DNA of 64,000 nt from Jaminaea rosea (taxonomy: Eukaryota > Basidiomycota > Exobasidiomycetes > Microstromatales). The stretch is from assembly GCF_003144245.1 (NCBI RefSeq), contig NW_020289991.1, forward strand, positions 186,001 to 250,000. Direction: 5' to 3'. Numbering within the stretch: position 1 is the first letter of the stretch; each line of letters begins with the position of its first letter. Shown here piece by piece: positions 39,154 to 51,200 of this stretch. Under the pieces are notes generated by a model, which was not told the DNA's origin, ran no database searches, and saw only the letters and a list, made by a program, of their open reading frames with translations. A program made the position numbers and the translations under genes.

Positions 39154-40810
39154 CTACAGGCCGAGGAGGCCTTGAACCAGGGAGACGGCTGAGGACTTGG
39201 CCTGTGCCAAGTTGTTAGCAGGCGCGGCCGACTTGCCATCCTTGGAGGGCTGCATCCCGTGGGCACCCTGCACCTTGGCGGGCTGGTTCCTGACCTGGGC
39301 GTACTTGCTCGCCAAGTCGCTACCCATGACGGCGGCGACCTTGCTCTGATCACCCGTGTTGAAGAGACCAGGAGCCGTACCACATGCGACCTTGGGCTGA
39401 GTGCCCTTGAAGAGCTGGCCCAGGTAGTCAACGGCCATGGGGATGCCCTCTGCCTCTCCCGTTACGTGCTCAGCGAGGGGCAGGGTGACGAATTGGATGT
39501 TGGCGCCGCCCGCACATTGGTCCTTAACGTACTGCTGCGAGTCGTTAAAGGGAACAACCTCGTCGCCAAGAGCGTGGTAGATCAGGCGAGGGAACTTGGG
39601 GACCGAGATCTGGTACGAGGCTGTGAGTGGGGTGTGGAGGCCAAGAGGTAGGCGTGAGTACGCAAAATCATGGATCATCCCTACGACGACCCGCAGCTCA
39701 CCCTTGGACTTCAGCAGCGTCTCTTCCTTGAGCGTCTTCTGGGCAATTGGGTCCTGAAGCGGGTTGGAGATGTTGACGTACTTGAAGTAGTCGACGAAGG
39801 CAAACTGCGTTACGATCTCGCCGATGCAGACGTTGGGCTGGACAGCCTTCTCGAGGAGAGCGGCGCCCTCCGGGGTAAGGTGGTCGTAGACGAATTTCTT
39901 GAGGTCAGGGTGCTGGCTCATGACGCCGATGAGACCGGCGCCAGCAAAGCCGGAGAAGGCGCCGCCGTTGAGGAAGTTGAGTAGGTGCTCCGGGTCAATG
40001 GGCGTACCACCGTGAACGGCGCCGATGATTGGAACTTCGGGAGCGTACTCCTCGTGCAGCTCAGTTGCCCAGACGGCAGCGTGCGCTCCACCAGAGTAGC
40101 CAAAGAGGGCGACTTGGCTGTTCTGAAGCTTCTCGTTGCCGATGATGGCGCGGATGCCGTCGAGGATGATTTTGCCTTCAGTGCGGCCGGCAATGAACGA
40201 GTTGGCGGGACCTGCGCGGGCCGAGATGGGGGGACGGAGGACGGGAATCCGTCAGCTAAATCGTTGCTTCGTCTTTCGTCATCACGCCATACTCACCCTC
40301 CTGATCCGGGATGACAACGTAGTAACCCTGCTCGATGGCCCAATTGACGTAGAAGGGCGCCTCGATGTTGGCCGCGAGCTTAGCCGTTGAGTTGGACGTG
40401 TCCACGTACGCCCACGATGGCGAGCACGAGAGGGAGACGGCGTCCTCGAAGTTCTGGTAGCTCAAGATCTTGGGCGCACCGTCTGCGATCTTCTTTGGTA
40501 CGAGGATGGTAGCAACACCGCCAATTGCCTGGTTCTGCGTGTTCTCAGAGCGCATCATGACCTGGTACGAGTGGTCGAGGTTCTTGTTGTCCTTGAATGT
40601 AGAGGTGGTGGCGCGCGAGCGGACAATGTCGCCCTTCTTGTAGGCTGAGATGTTGCTAGGTGCGGCATAGAAGGGGTCCGAGTTGGGATCCGAGAAGCCA
40701 GCGGCAACGGGCTGGGCAGAGAGTAGACGTGGTTGCAGCAGAGGGTAGGCATTGACGAGCAACGAGCCCAGGGTAGCTGTGAGAGCAAGGGAATGTGACA
40801 GTAGCTTCAT
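39154..40810 (-). CDS. secretory lipase, CALA-type (LIP family)
   Basis: Proposed three exons: 40810-40297, 40211-39702, 39620-39154, giving 496 residues. The first intron is GTGAGT...GCAG. The second (39701-39621, 81 nt, GTGAGC...CACAG, phase 1) is stop-free and a multiple of three. Its 27 codons do not resemble the family, so I treat it as an intron. The signal peptide is MKLLSHSLALTATLGSLLVNA. The family (PF03583) includes Candida/Pseudozyma antarctica lipase A. Seen here: DPFYAAP near the mature N-terminus, YYVVIPDQEG, the nucleophile elbow FGYSGG (~207), HGGTPIDPEHLLNFLNGG, GDEVVPF for the acid, and AEHVTG for the histidine. Extracellular triacylglycerol or ester hydrolysis is expected. 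A 60-residue C-terminal extension is extra. Confidence 0.88.
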
Positions 40811-42354
40811 GTTGGGCCGAAGAGGTGTGGGCGGTGGAGGGCTAAGCTAGGATGCGGCAGAGATGGTAGCAGGGGAGCGAGGACGGATGCTGGCTGGTAG
40901 CAAGGAGGGGAGGGGCCAAAGGACAGGAATAGGGAGATGGTAGGATTGAGGTCAAGAAACAAGAAGGGTCGAGCAGAGTGGTCGTTCCATTGTCTTTCGT
41001 TGTTATGTATCGCTCAAGCTGGGAAGTCAGACGCGCAGAGCAAACCAAGGTCAAGCGAGGCAAAGTCAGCTGCCTAGCCTACCTACGGCTCACGGGTGGG
41101 TGGTTGATGCTGACAGGCTAGGCAGAAAAGGGACAACAACGACGAGACCTTCGCTTCCATTTGCTTTCGCTGCAGGCAAGCGCCCAGGGACTCCCGCATG
41201 CCTAGAGTGCTCTATTCAATCTGAGTAGCTGTCGGCCGATTCATGTCGGCGAGCAGACCGATGGTGGTGGTAGCTGTGGGGATAGAGTGCGGGGCGTAAG
41301 AGGCGAGTTGAGAAAGTCGTCATGGCCCTCTCGTCGCCCTCGTCGTCGTCAACTACGTCGCCCGCCCGGGCGTAGAAGCGATGCTCAGTCTGAGACGAGG
41401 CGAGACCTTCTGCCCTCGCCAGGCGCAGCTCGCCTCGCATCGGTGAAAATGAAAGGGAGCTCCAGCAGCCCGGGCAGGCACCAGAGCCGCAAAGACCAAT
41501 TGTTGGGTTGAGGCGTGCAGGCGAGCTCGCGGCGGTGAGTGGCCACAAGCTCGCTCCTAGCCCTCTTCCCGACACCCGACACCACTCGGAATCCGCGAGC
41601 TGCTCTCAGCATCACTAATATGTCAATGAAAGCGCACTCAACCGCTCAAAGAGCATTGCGGGGAGCGTCGTTACCGTTACGAAGTGAGCAATAAGAGATC
41701 ATTCCCGCCGCACCCCGCCTTCGCACTTTGGGTCTGACGGAGCAGGGCAAGGGCGAAAATCGACGGCCTACGTACGGCAGTCCACTAGCTCCTCCTTGCA
41801 ACCAGATCCGCAGGAGCAGCAACAAATCGCCGCCAAATTGGTATTCCACCATCACTTTGACTCTCGCCTTTCTGGGTCAGAGTGGACCGTGGGTTCGCGG
41901 GTTCGCATCGTCTCCACGAGCTTAGCGCTACACTCGGAGCCCGAGGCCCGTGAAGCATGCTAATTAGCGTCCTGGTCGCGATCCTTGACAGCTGTTAGTC
42001 GAGCGTGGGGGAACATCGATCCTTCAACCATCAGCGATGGATAATCTAGCGCTCACTCGCAACAAGACGCGAGCTCCCCTTGCCTGTTACGGTCTAGCGT
42101 TGCCAAGAAGCGGTGCTTCCACGCACGATCGTGCAGACGGGAGCGTCCTCGGCGTCGCACTTCCCGTGCTTCGAGAAGGCAATGTCGTGCCGCTATACCG
42201 GCGCTACAAGGAATGAAGGGCTCACCCAAGTCTCATCAAAAGAGCAATGCACCAATCTGCAAATGTTGGGTAGGCATCATCTCGTAATTTGCAAAGTGAC
42301 AGCACGATATGATCAAAGCGCATCCTGAATCAGCTACGAGCTACACTGAAGCGA
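40811..42354. other. long intergenic region without a recognised gene
   Basis: About 1.5 kb between the lipase start and the RhoGAP 3' end. I looked for tRNA, 5S, snRNA and short secreted proteins and could support none. Confidence 0.45.
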
Positions 42355-45300
42355 TCACGAAGCCCCAACCTGTGTCAACCGCCCCGGGGAAGCTGCTGTC
42401 GCCGTCGTCGACGACGATGCGGGCGCCGCTCCTCCACCTCCCTCGCCGCCATGACCCTGCAGCCCTGCAGGGCTCGGACGTCTCGAAGAGTTCACAGAGC
42501 CGCTTCCTCCATTCACGCTCAATGTTCCCCCTGTTCCCGGCCCGCCCATGAAGTCCTCGTCAGCATCGTAGCTGCCCTCCTCCTCAGGGTGAGCCCGTCT
42601 CAGTCTGTGACCGCCGTGCGGCACGCCGCCGAGCAGACGCTTGGCGTCCTCTTCGGAGTAGTTGAGAGAGTTGCGCTTAGATCTTTGCCAACGCTGCGCT
42701 GCGCCGCCACCTTGGCCTTGCGCCTGAGCGGCTCGATCTGCCGCAATGGCTGCCGCCTGAGCCGCGTTGGGTGTCGAGCGGTAGCCCATTGAAGAGGCGC
42801 GATACGGGTGAGGTGGAACCGTGCCGGGCGGGAAGCCAGAACCGTAGGAGGACGAGTTGGAGCTCGACTGCGATGCACCTGCTGCTGCTGCTGCTGCTGA
42901 GGGAGAGGCGTCATCGTGACCCTGAGACTGTTCATGGCCGGCCGCCGATGCTGAGCTCGAGGTGGGCGGACGTGCCGCTGCTGCTGCTTCCTGTTGTTGT
43001 TGCTGCATCGTGCCATCTCCATCCCTCTCCTCATCAGGATCCCTCGGCCTCGGCTCACCAGTCTCCGCATCTGTGTAGAAACAATAGTCGAAGCTCGTGA
43101 GGAAGAGCGCGAAGACTCCCGCAGGGATGCCAAGCGTAGGGCTGAAGACGATTCCAACATTGCGCATCGTCATCTTGTTCACTTCCTGGTAGGAAATGAC
43201 CTTGATCAGATGCGCGCAAAGCGTACGAAGCAGCGAGTAGTTGGCGAGAGGCAGGCAGGAGACCAGATGGCCCAGTTGACGTATCCGGTCTTTCCAGTCC
43301 TGGACGTCGTTGACACGCATGAAGTCGAGGTGGAGCTCGCGAGTAAGCACCGAGGTAGGCAACTCGCGGAGGAAGGTCTTGAGAAGGCCAGCGACAGCAT
43401 GCGGGTCGTGTTCATGCTGCTGATTGTCAGGCTGGCGGGGCGAGCTGCCATTGCCTTCATTTCCTTTCCTGCTTGATGAGGCAAGTAGATCCACGTCACC
43501 CTCCGTGTTGAAGCGCTCACGCAAAGCCTTGACGTCGGCCGTGCTCCCTGACATGCGGTAGATTCCCTCTTCCTGGATGGCGTTGCGCTTTTCGAGGTAT
43601 TCGATGCAGCGGAAGACGACGCTGGGCAGGGTGAGGCCGGACCCGACGCTGGAGACGGCAATGGCTTCGGTGAGAGGGACGCCGAATACGGGACCGCCGC
43701 TCGTACCGATATGGTTGCCGTGAGATTGCGAGGACGAGGTTGTGGAGCCTTTACTGAGCGCAGCGACGTCACTTGAGCTCGCTGAGCTACCTACACCGCC
43801 TCCGCCGAAGCGATGCCAGAAGCGACGGCGGTCAGGCTGCTGGACGGCCTGCTGAGCCGACTGCTGCTGATGGCTCGCGCCGGCCTGAACTGCCTGACCA
43901 GCCGCTGATCCTCCACTTCTGCCACTCGCATCCTCATCTCGTGCCCCGAATTTGTAGCCTGTTGGAATGGGTGTGCCATTCATCGGCCCCGAAATAGCCG
44001 GGCGTACCCCTTTGAGGGAAGGTGAAGAGAGACCCGCAGGATCGCCGTCTGCGCCGCCCGTGACTGCCGCTGCTGGCGGAGAGGGGCTCATGACGCCCTC
44101 CTCGGCAGCGCTTGAGGCGGGGGCAGGACCCTCTCGACTACGATTGAGGCGGCGTGACAAGCTGTTGCTGCGTTTGACCTTCTGCGTAACCGGTGGTGCG
44201 AGCGTGGCGACTTGCGAGGTTGAAGCAGAGGTCGACATGCCACTAGGGGGAGCATTGTCTGCCTTGGTCATTGGTGGGAGGGAAGGAGCTGCGCCGCCGG
44301 AGGGTACAGCAGCAGCAGCTCCAGAAGCGGACGCTTGCCTCGTGGATCCGCTACCTGGGACTGAGCTAGTCGAAGACCACGTCCCGATATTGCTAGCTCC
44401 GCCAGCCTCTCGACTGGCTCCAGCATTCGATCCAGCTCCCCCTCCTGATCCTGCTCCTGCTCCGCCGTTCTCGACCCGCTCAATCTCAGCAATGGTCCTG
44501 ACCAACGCGTCAACCCACTCATCCCTCTGCTCATCGCTCTCAGCGCAGAGTACATGCCTCACGAGCTGTCCCGACACCGGTTGCCCACCGGCATCGATGC
44601 GTTCACCCTGCTGCTGCTGCCCTGACCCCGTACCGTTGGCGCCGGGAGCATCCCTCTTCTTCTCCAAGATGAGGAAAGCGTGCCTGTACGAATTCTCGTC
44701 CATGTCACTCTGCGCCGCGCGCTGCTGTCGTCCGATCTGGGCTCCTCTGATCTGGATGCTGCCCAGAAGTGCTCCGTCTTTGGCCTCAAAGTAGTCCAGC
44801 CGCGGGCCGTCCAAAGCGTAGTAGCGCGTAACCCAACGGCCAAGGTTCTGCCCCTTCTTCGTGAGCCAACCATCCTTGCCTTGGTTACGCGCTCGTGGGC
44901 GCTCAGAGACGACATCGGTACAGAGGAAAGTGCAGACATCGTCTTTGTCTGGCAGCTGAACGGCGAGGAGGTTTCTGAGCCAAGCCTCGAGCATAGCCTT
45001 GCGCATGTCAACCTTGCTCGGCGCATGGTCTTTGAACAAGCCTTTCTCTGGTAGTGGGACAGAGCTGATCTTCTTTGCTACGGCCTTGCCACCACGATGG
45101 CGCAGCTTGGCGTCGAGGCCCAGCACGTCGTTGATCGACTTCTCGATTCGCCAATTTGTAGGTGCTTCGAGCGGTACAGGTTGCACGAGGTCGATGCTGA
45201 GAAAGAAGGTGGTGATCTCGCGACGGCGGTCGTCGTGTCGTAGGTTGGAACCCGATACACGGATGCTTGCTTGCTTCAGTAGACGATTATCCAAGCGCGG

Positions 45301-46782
45301 TTGCGGGTGAGAGAGGTTGGGGGAACCGCCGGGTGGAGTGGAATTTGCGAGCTGAACCAGAGCTTGAGACAGGGACATGCCGCCATCGATGTTATTGCTG
45401 CGTGGGGCCGTTGTTGCGTCACGAGGCTCGAGGCGGGACGGCCGCGGGCGCAGGGTGGAGGATCCCGCAGATCCGGCTCCTGCCACAGCTGCGCCTGCCA
45501 TTGGGCCATCGGCGAAGACCTTGCGTCGCACGGCGCGCTGCGGTGAGCCAAAGTCGTCCGAGTCCCCCGTTCCTACTGATCCTACTGATCCTCTCGGCTG
45601 ATGGTTCACCAGACCCAGCGCTGACTTGGTAGGGGTAACACTGCTCGACGATGCGCCCTGATAGGAAGGGCCATCCTCATCGCTGCCTGCCCCGCCTATC
45701 GTACTCGAGTCGACGGCCGTGTAGTCCTCACTGGCAGCTCGTTGTCGCCCGTCGCCCCCTTGCTGCGACCCTGGAGCGATGCCGGAGGAGAGACTGCGAG
45801 CCATTACTGCGCCTGCATTGAAGGCTCCAGGGCGAGCGCTGGCCGCCTGCTGCTGTTGTTGCAGCGCCTTTGCTCTCTGCGCCATGACCGACCTCGCACC
45901 AGGGGACAGCGGTGTTTCGCTGGGCGGCAGCGGGGCCGTCTCTGTGAGATCGAGAACGGACGAGTCCGATGAGAGGTCATTAGGTACAGATACGGAAGAG
46001 GGCAAGCCGCCAGCGGAGGAGCTCGAGGACGTTTGAGCATAAGGCGAATGGCTCTGACTGGATGGCAGAAGAGGAGCCGGAGGGTCTCGTCTTCTAGGCG
46101 AAGCCAATCCGGCTGCGGGTGAAGACGAGGCGGCCATTACGCCGGCGTCTGCTGAAGTTTGTCTGTTCCTGGACGAGGCCGAAGACATGAGCTGAGCATT
46201 TGCGCTTGAAGTCGCCGGTGCCAAGGGCGAAGTGACGCTTCGCTGTGGCGTCGTCCCTCCATCGACGCTACTGCTGCTACTTGGCGTCCCTCCACCCATC
46301 AGCCTAGCCTTGAGTGATTCGTTCTCCTTTCGGATCTTGCCCATGAGATTCCAAATGCGAATGTTCTCGTTGCTCAGTTTGGCAGCTTCGAGGCAGTGCT
46401 TGTTTCGCTCGGCCAGCACCTCGTCCAGGGCGCGGGTGATATCTCCCTGTGAGCGGGCAATGGCATCGGCGAGGGACAGAGGCTGATACATGGGGCTAGC
46501 CGGGGCAGGCGTGCTGCTGCTGAGGGCAGAGCGAGGCGTAGCAGGGTTGCTTCCTCCTAGCGTCGTCGCAGAGGGGAGGCGACCCGACGTCGTCGAGGCA
46601 TGGGATTGGGTGGAAGACGCCGTGTCGTGAGCATTGGAGGATGAGGCTGTGGACGAGTCGACGCGTGGGCGATGATGTGCGGGCAAGACAGGGGCTGACG
46701 ACGGAGGCGGCGCTGTCGAGGATGACGAGGATGAGGGTAAATCACCTGCTGCCGCGCTAGTCATGGCGTCTTGGCGTCGCAC
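42355..46782 (-). CDS. PX-PH-RhoGAP protein (Bem3-like)
   Basis: Single exon of 1475 residues. The N-terminal ~500 residues are Ser/Ala/Pro-rich, with one predicted helical segment rich in Glu, Asn and Lys around 90-140 (ITRALDEVLAERNKHCLEAA). A PX-like domain begins near 521 (ITTFFLSIDLVQP, then WRIEKSINDVLGLD). A PH domain spans about 634-764 (KDGWLTKKGQNLGRWVTRYY to EWVDALVRTI). The RhoGAP domain spans about 1031-1231 (FGVPLTEAIA; arginine finger in EEGIYRMSGS near 1074; GLLKTFLRELP; NKMTMRNVGIVFSPTLG). The C-terminus is disordered with Gln and Ala runs. Domain order matches yeast Bem3, a Cdc42 GAP at sites of polarised growth. Met7 is an alternative start. Confidence 0.92.
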   Translation of the reverse strand: MRRQDAMTSAAAGDLPSSSSSSTAPPPSSAPVLPAHHRPRVDSSTASSSNAHDTASSTQSHASTTSGRLPSATTLGGSNPATPRSALSSSTPAPASPMYQPLSLADAIARSQGDITRALDEVLAERNKHCLEAAKLSNENIRIWNLMGKIRKENESLKARLMGGGTPSSSSSVDGGTTPQRSVTSPLAPATSSANAQLMSSASSRNRQTSADAGVMAASSSPAAGLASPRRRDPPAPLLPSSQSHSPYAQTSSSSSAGGLPSSVSVPNDLSSDSSVLDLTETAPLPPSETPLSPGARSVMAQRAKALQQQQQAASARPGAFNAGAVMARSLSSGIAPGSQQGGDGRQRAASEDYTAVDSSTIGGAGSDEDGPSYQGASSSSVTPTKSALGLVNHQPRGSVGSVGTGDSDDFGSPQRAVRRKVFADGPMAGAAVAGAGSAGSSTLRPRPSRLEPRDATTAPRSNNIDGGMSLSQALVQLANSTPPGGSPNLSHPQPRLDNRLLKQASIRVSGSNLRHDDRRREITTFFLSIDLVQPVPLEAPTNWRIEKSINDVLGLDAKLRHRGGKAVAKKISSVPLPEKGLFKDHAPSKVDMRKAMLEAWLRNLLAVQLPDKDDVCTFLCTDVVSERPRARNQGKDGWLTKKGQNLGRWVTRYYALDGPRLDYFEAKDGALLGSIQIRGAQIGRQQRAAQSDMDENSYRHAFLILEKKRDAPGANGTGSGQQQQGERIDAGGQPVSGQLVRHVLCAESDEQRDEWVDALVRTIAEIERVENGGAGAGSGGGAGSNAGASREAGGASNIGTWSSTSSVPGSGSTRQASASGAAAAVPSGGAAPSLPPMTKADNAPPSGMSTSASTSQVATLAPPVTQKVKRSNSLSRRLNRSREGPAPASSAAEEGVMSPSPPAAAVTGGADGDPAGLSSPSLKGVRPAISGPMNGTPIPTGYKFGARDEDASGRSGGSAAGQAVQAGASHQQQSAQQAVQQPDRRRFWHRFGGGGVGSSASSSDVAALSKGSTTSSSQSHGNHIGTSGGPVFGVPLTEAIAVSSVGSGLTLPSVVFRCIEYLEKRNAIQEEGIYRMSGSTADVKALRERFNTEGDVDLLASSSRKGNEGNGSSPRQPDNQQHEHDPHAVAGLLKTFLRELPTSVLTRELHLDFMRVNDVQDWKDRIRQLGHLVSCLPLANYSLLRTLCAHLIKVISYQEVNKMTMRNVGIVFSPTLGIPAGVFALFLTSFDYCFYTDAETGEPRPRDPDEERDGDGTMQQQQQEAAAAARPPTSSSASAAGHEQSQGHDDASPSAAAAAAGASQSSSNSSSYGSGFPPGTVPPHPYRASSMGYRSTPNAAQAAAIAADRAAQAQGQGGGAAQRWQRSKRNSLNYSEEDAKRLLGGVPHGGHRLRRAHPEEEGSYDADEDFMGGPGTGGTLSVNGGSGSVNSSRRPSPAGLQGHGGEGGGGAAPASSSTTATAASPGRLTQVGAS

Positions 46783-48211
46783 GAGAGCCGACTAGCCTTG
46801 CGAGCTTGAGCGTGCTACTGCGACGATGTGACTACGAGGAATCGCTGACGGGTATGAACTCGGTTGGGCGTGGTGTCGCGAGAGGTAGCGCAGTGAGGCA
46901 AAGACGAAAAGATGATGATGGGTGATATCCTGGCGGTCGGTCGTCAACGTCGTCGTGACAGCTCACAGAGGAGGGGCAATCGATCGATCGATCGAAAAGA
47001 CAAAGAGGCGGACGAATGACTGAACAAGGTTTGGCAAATGACAGGCCGTCGTCGCTCCCCCTCCCTGCCTACTCAGTCGAGAGATTGACCTGCCCCTCGG
47101 TGTCTGAAACGCGCGTCATTCATTCGACTCGACTCCAAGGCCAAGCTGCGCCCACCTGCGCCCACTCCTTTGTGCACCGACCGACTCACTCTGGGACCCA
47201 GTCCAGCAGGCAGCGAGCGCTCCCTCCCGCTCGCGCCGCCCTGCCGGCGCCGCCGCCGCCGCCGCCGCTGATGCCTGCTTTGCCCGTTAGCCGGGCCTGC
47301 CTCTCCTTGGACTTTGCACACCTCGGCCTCGATTCCGCCTGAAATGGGAACGATCCTGTACGCTGCACAGCATACAGGCCATCGAGCGAAGAGCGAGCAC
47401 CGCCTTCTTTTCGTCTTTCGCGGGCAGACCGCGACTTTCAGCCTATTTCGATCTTCATTGGAGGAGATGCCTCAGGCGGCAGAGAGAGGTTGGCGACCCC
47501 AGACTCTCTTCGTCAAATCGATCAGGCTCAGCTGTCATCGGCGCTGCGACATTAGCCCGCTTTTCCTGACTTTGAAAGTGGCGGGCGTAACGGGCGGGCG
47601 TACGCACACGTCAAGCTGGGCTGGGCGTTCAGCGCTGGGCGTGAGACAGCTGCAAGCGGATTCTGTTACTTCGCCCAGCCGTCGTAGCTGCTTTGTCGGG
47701 CGAGCGAGCTACCAAGACGGTGTAAATCAGCGACGATGTTGCACATTGGCTCGGCTCGGCTGTCACGGCTCAGCGCAGGCCTGTCATAGCGAGGGCGTCA
47801 AAAGAAGAGACTGTGAAGTCGACATGCCGTACACCAGTACGCAGCACAGAACAAGACGAGACGGCTGGGCAGGGGCCTACCGCTTTGACCCTTCCCCACT
47901 TGCACTTTGACGCCCAGGTCATGAGACGCCAAAATCATGCTTGGATTGTCAATCTCGGGAAGGGAACGGGGACGGGGTCTGATCGCGCTTCATTGATTGA
48001 TTGATTGAAGAAGAAACGGATGTGACTTGCATTGGTACGTAGGGATCGGACGGGATCGCACGACGCCATCGGTAGAAGATTGACAGGAAGATAGAAACAA
48101 GCAGCAGAAGCAGCAAGCGTCGCCCTGCATTGCATACTGGCCCGCACGCAGACCCAGAGCGAGGGCGTCGCATCCATTCGCTCACAAATCGAGCAAGCCA
48201 CTTCATTCCCT
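46783..48211. other. long intergenic region with simple repeats only
   Basis: About 1.4 kb. It holds a CGAT run at 46981-46994, a CCG trinucleotide run near 47249-47268 and an ATTG run at 47992-48007. No gene recognised. Confidence 0.5.
47992..48007 (+). repeat. (ATTG)4 microsatellite
   Basis: Four perfect tetranucleotide units in non-coding DNA downstream of RAD4. Confidence 0.9.
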
Positions 48212-51200
48212 TCAGTCTTCCTCACCTTCATCATCGTCCCGCTCGCGCAGTGAGCCCCTTGTCCTAGCTCTCGAGGCGGCGGCTCGAGTAGATCGTGGGC
48301 GCGACGCGGGTGGAGCCGGGGCTGAGATATCATCGTCACTCGAGGTGGCCTCTTCTTCTTCGGACGAAGAGGCGCCTCGGCCTCGCCGACGTCGCTTAGC
48401 AGGAGGAACCTTCTTCTTGGTTTGGGGCCCAGCTGCCGTACGGCGTGGGCGACCGCGGGCAGGTGCTGAAGCGGGAGAAGAAGCCGCAGTAGTCGCTTGT
48501 CCGGAACGATTGCTGTTGCTGTTACTGCGTACGATGATCTTGCGACGCTTCACGCTTGCTGGAGAAGCAGCAGCAGCAGCGTCTTCCAGCTCCGTCACTC
48601 GCCTTGCGCGTCCTTGAGCGGCCAGGTCGGCCAAGGAGACGATTGCTCCCCCAGGCTCGACAATCAGTTGTTCCTCCTCTCGTGCCTGGACGTCGGCTCG
48701 GTTGGGTATCTCTTCGTCGTCGTCGTCATCGTCACCTGACGCTTCGCCATCGCTGCCGTTGCGCTCGTTGTCTGCATCGTTGGCTACTCTGGCTGCAGCA
48801 GCAGCTGCTGCTCGACCACTCGATGTACCGTACCTGTCCAGCGTAGCCGCAAGGCGCGATCGCTCAATGGGCGGCTCAGGCTCCGTAGGAGCGTCGCCCT
48901 CATCATCCTCGCCCTCTGCAATGAAGCCTCCTGGCGCAGCGGCAGCTTTCTTGCCCTCGCCCTCCTGCTCGCCTTCTTCGGCCTCCTCGCCCTTTCCATA
49001 TTGCTCCCTCACCCTCTTGGCAATGCGCAAGGCGTTGACCAATTTCCTCCACCCCTTGATCGCCCTCTCCTCCCTCCTACCCAATTCGCGCTCAGCAGCC
49101 AAATGCTCCGACTCCCAGTACGCATCAAGGACCAGATCCTCCTGCTCCTCAGGCACGACGATCCCGACGAGCTTGGGGTGAGATCGATGCTTGCGGAATT
49201 CGAAGCCCACGATTGCCTCCGCGTAATTGACACCGAGCTTCTTTGCCACCTTGGCCGCGCCGTTGTGTGGAATATGCGCCGCCCCGGCGGGGAGCATAGA
49301 GGGGACGAATAGGTCGATGTTGCCGAAATGGTTCTTGGGGACGATGCCATCTTTGACTGGCGGAGGCACGTAGACATCCGTCTGAAAGTGAGCGTAGAGC
49401 CCCTCCTGTGGGTCTTCAGCCCCTTCTGCCCTGGCTTGCTCCTCGGCACGCTTGCTCGCAAGAGTGTAGCCGCGACTCTTCACCCACTTGAGCGCTTCTT
49501 GTCCTTCTCGCACGACGCGACCCTCGTTGTACCATTGCCGTGCAGAGCGTAGGGCGACGACGTTGCGCCGGTGGAAGACGGGGATGCCGGAGAAGGTACC
49601 GATCTGTGTGTACGGGTGGATAGCCTCGTCACGTTTCAAGTGACGCTCCAGGGCATAGACGGGATGGTCTTTGAAGCCGCCCACAGAATTTGGCATCGGC
49701 TCCTTACTTGCGGCTTCCTCGAGCTCCGCGTCCTCTACGGCATCTCGCTCCAATCTTTGCGGGCGGTGAAGAGCAGAGACGACCGTCTCCCACCAGTCTG
49801 GCCCTCCACCGCCTTTACGCGTGCCGCCGGGTGGTCTCATACGGCTGATGCGAGAGTGAAGCGTCTTGGTGTATCGAGCAGTTACATCGCGCGCATACCC
49901 GTCTTCCTCGAATGCAACGACATACACAAGCTTGTTGGCTCGATCGCTCGACGTGGGCTCCATGTGTCTATTGCCCGTCGGCGAGACGCGAGCACGGATC
50001 GGATCGACGGTAATCCAGCGCTGAAAAGGTTTCGAAAAGACTTCGACCCACATGGTGGGCGGCGAGTCGAGATCGATGGGGTCGACGTCTAGCTGCTGAG
50101 GTTCGAGAGCTGTCTCTTTCGTGGCGGTGGGCTTGTACTGCCGGAGCTTGGGGCGATACTCTACTTCGAGGGGGGTGGACAGGCCCTTCCACTTTGCGTC
50201 ACGATAGTCGCCATCCGCTTTGTCCTTGTCCTTGCCCTTGTCCCTACCCTTGCCCTTCCCTTTTGTTCGGGCGCCATTGCCGCTAGCCTCTACTTCGTGC
50301 TGCTCAGCCGCGGGTGCGTCGCTAGCCACGCTCATTGGGCGCGAACGCGTGCCCACCTTGCTGGTATCAGATTCATTGCCCGCCAAGCTACCCCCTGTGC
50401 TTCCCGGACGACTCAATCTGAGCCCGTCTTCAAAGTCATAGTCGTCGCTCGTATCGTCATCCGTAGCTCTCGTTCTCGTACGCTGCGGCATGCGCTTCTT
50501 GCCCTTTCCCGCTCCCTTTCGCTCCTCAGGATCCACAGCGCCCATCGATGTGGCTACTTTGCCTGCTCCCACGCTCCACGGAGCCACCTGTGGCGAGATG
50601 ACGAGGCGAGCTGGTATCCCGAGCGACCGACAGAGGCTGCAAAAAAGTTGAGCTGACGTCTCGCGAGATCCTGCGCGTGCTTCTGCCGCTGCGATGAGGT
50701 CAGAGGGACCGGCGATGGGTTCAGGTGGAGCAAGGAGGCGGAGGTACGCTGGCCGTGCAGAAGGGTCTGACCCGGGTGGGAAGATGGTGACCTCTGCAAA
50801 GGGCTTCTTGGGAGGCAGTGGGTCGATTTTGGGGGGTTTCGCTTTCCCCTTTCCCTTTGCCGCGGTACGCAACGCAGCAGAGATAGCCTTGCGACGCTTC
50901 TCTTTGTCTTTTTCCTCCTTTGCCTTGCGCTCGTCGCGATCACGCTGTGTCTCTACTGCCCAGCCGTCGACTCTCCTCCCGCGGCGGGGAAACGCTCCCG
51001 TGAGCAAATCGGTGCTTGGTTGGCGTATGGCGCCAGCGGCCGCCTGATCCGGATTGAGGTAGAAGCGTGCGGCCCACCATCTCACCAGCTCGTTGAGGAA
51101 CGACTCGAACATGCGAACGCGCTCGCGCTGCGACTCCACACGCTTCGGATGGATAGCTCGCAGCTTTGTGCGGAGAGGAGCTGGGAACATGTTGTAGAGC

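Noticed and set aside
41880-41930. GGGTTCGCATC motif resembling a tRNA T-loop
   Set aside because: Stem bases mismatch and no cloverleaf is possible nearby.
43967-44794. 275-residue open frame on the plus strand
   Set aside because: It lies wholly antisense to the RhoGAP gene and its composition is that of a reverse-frame shadow.
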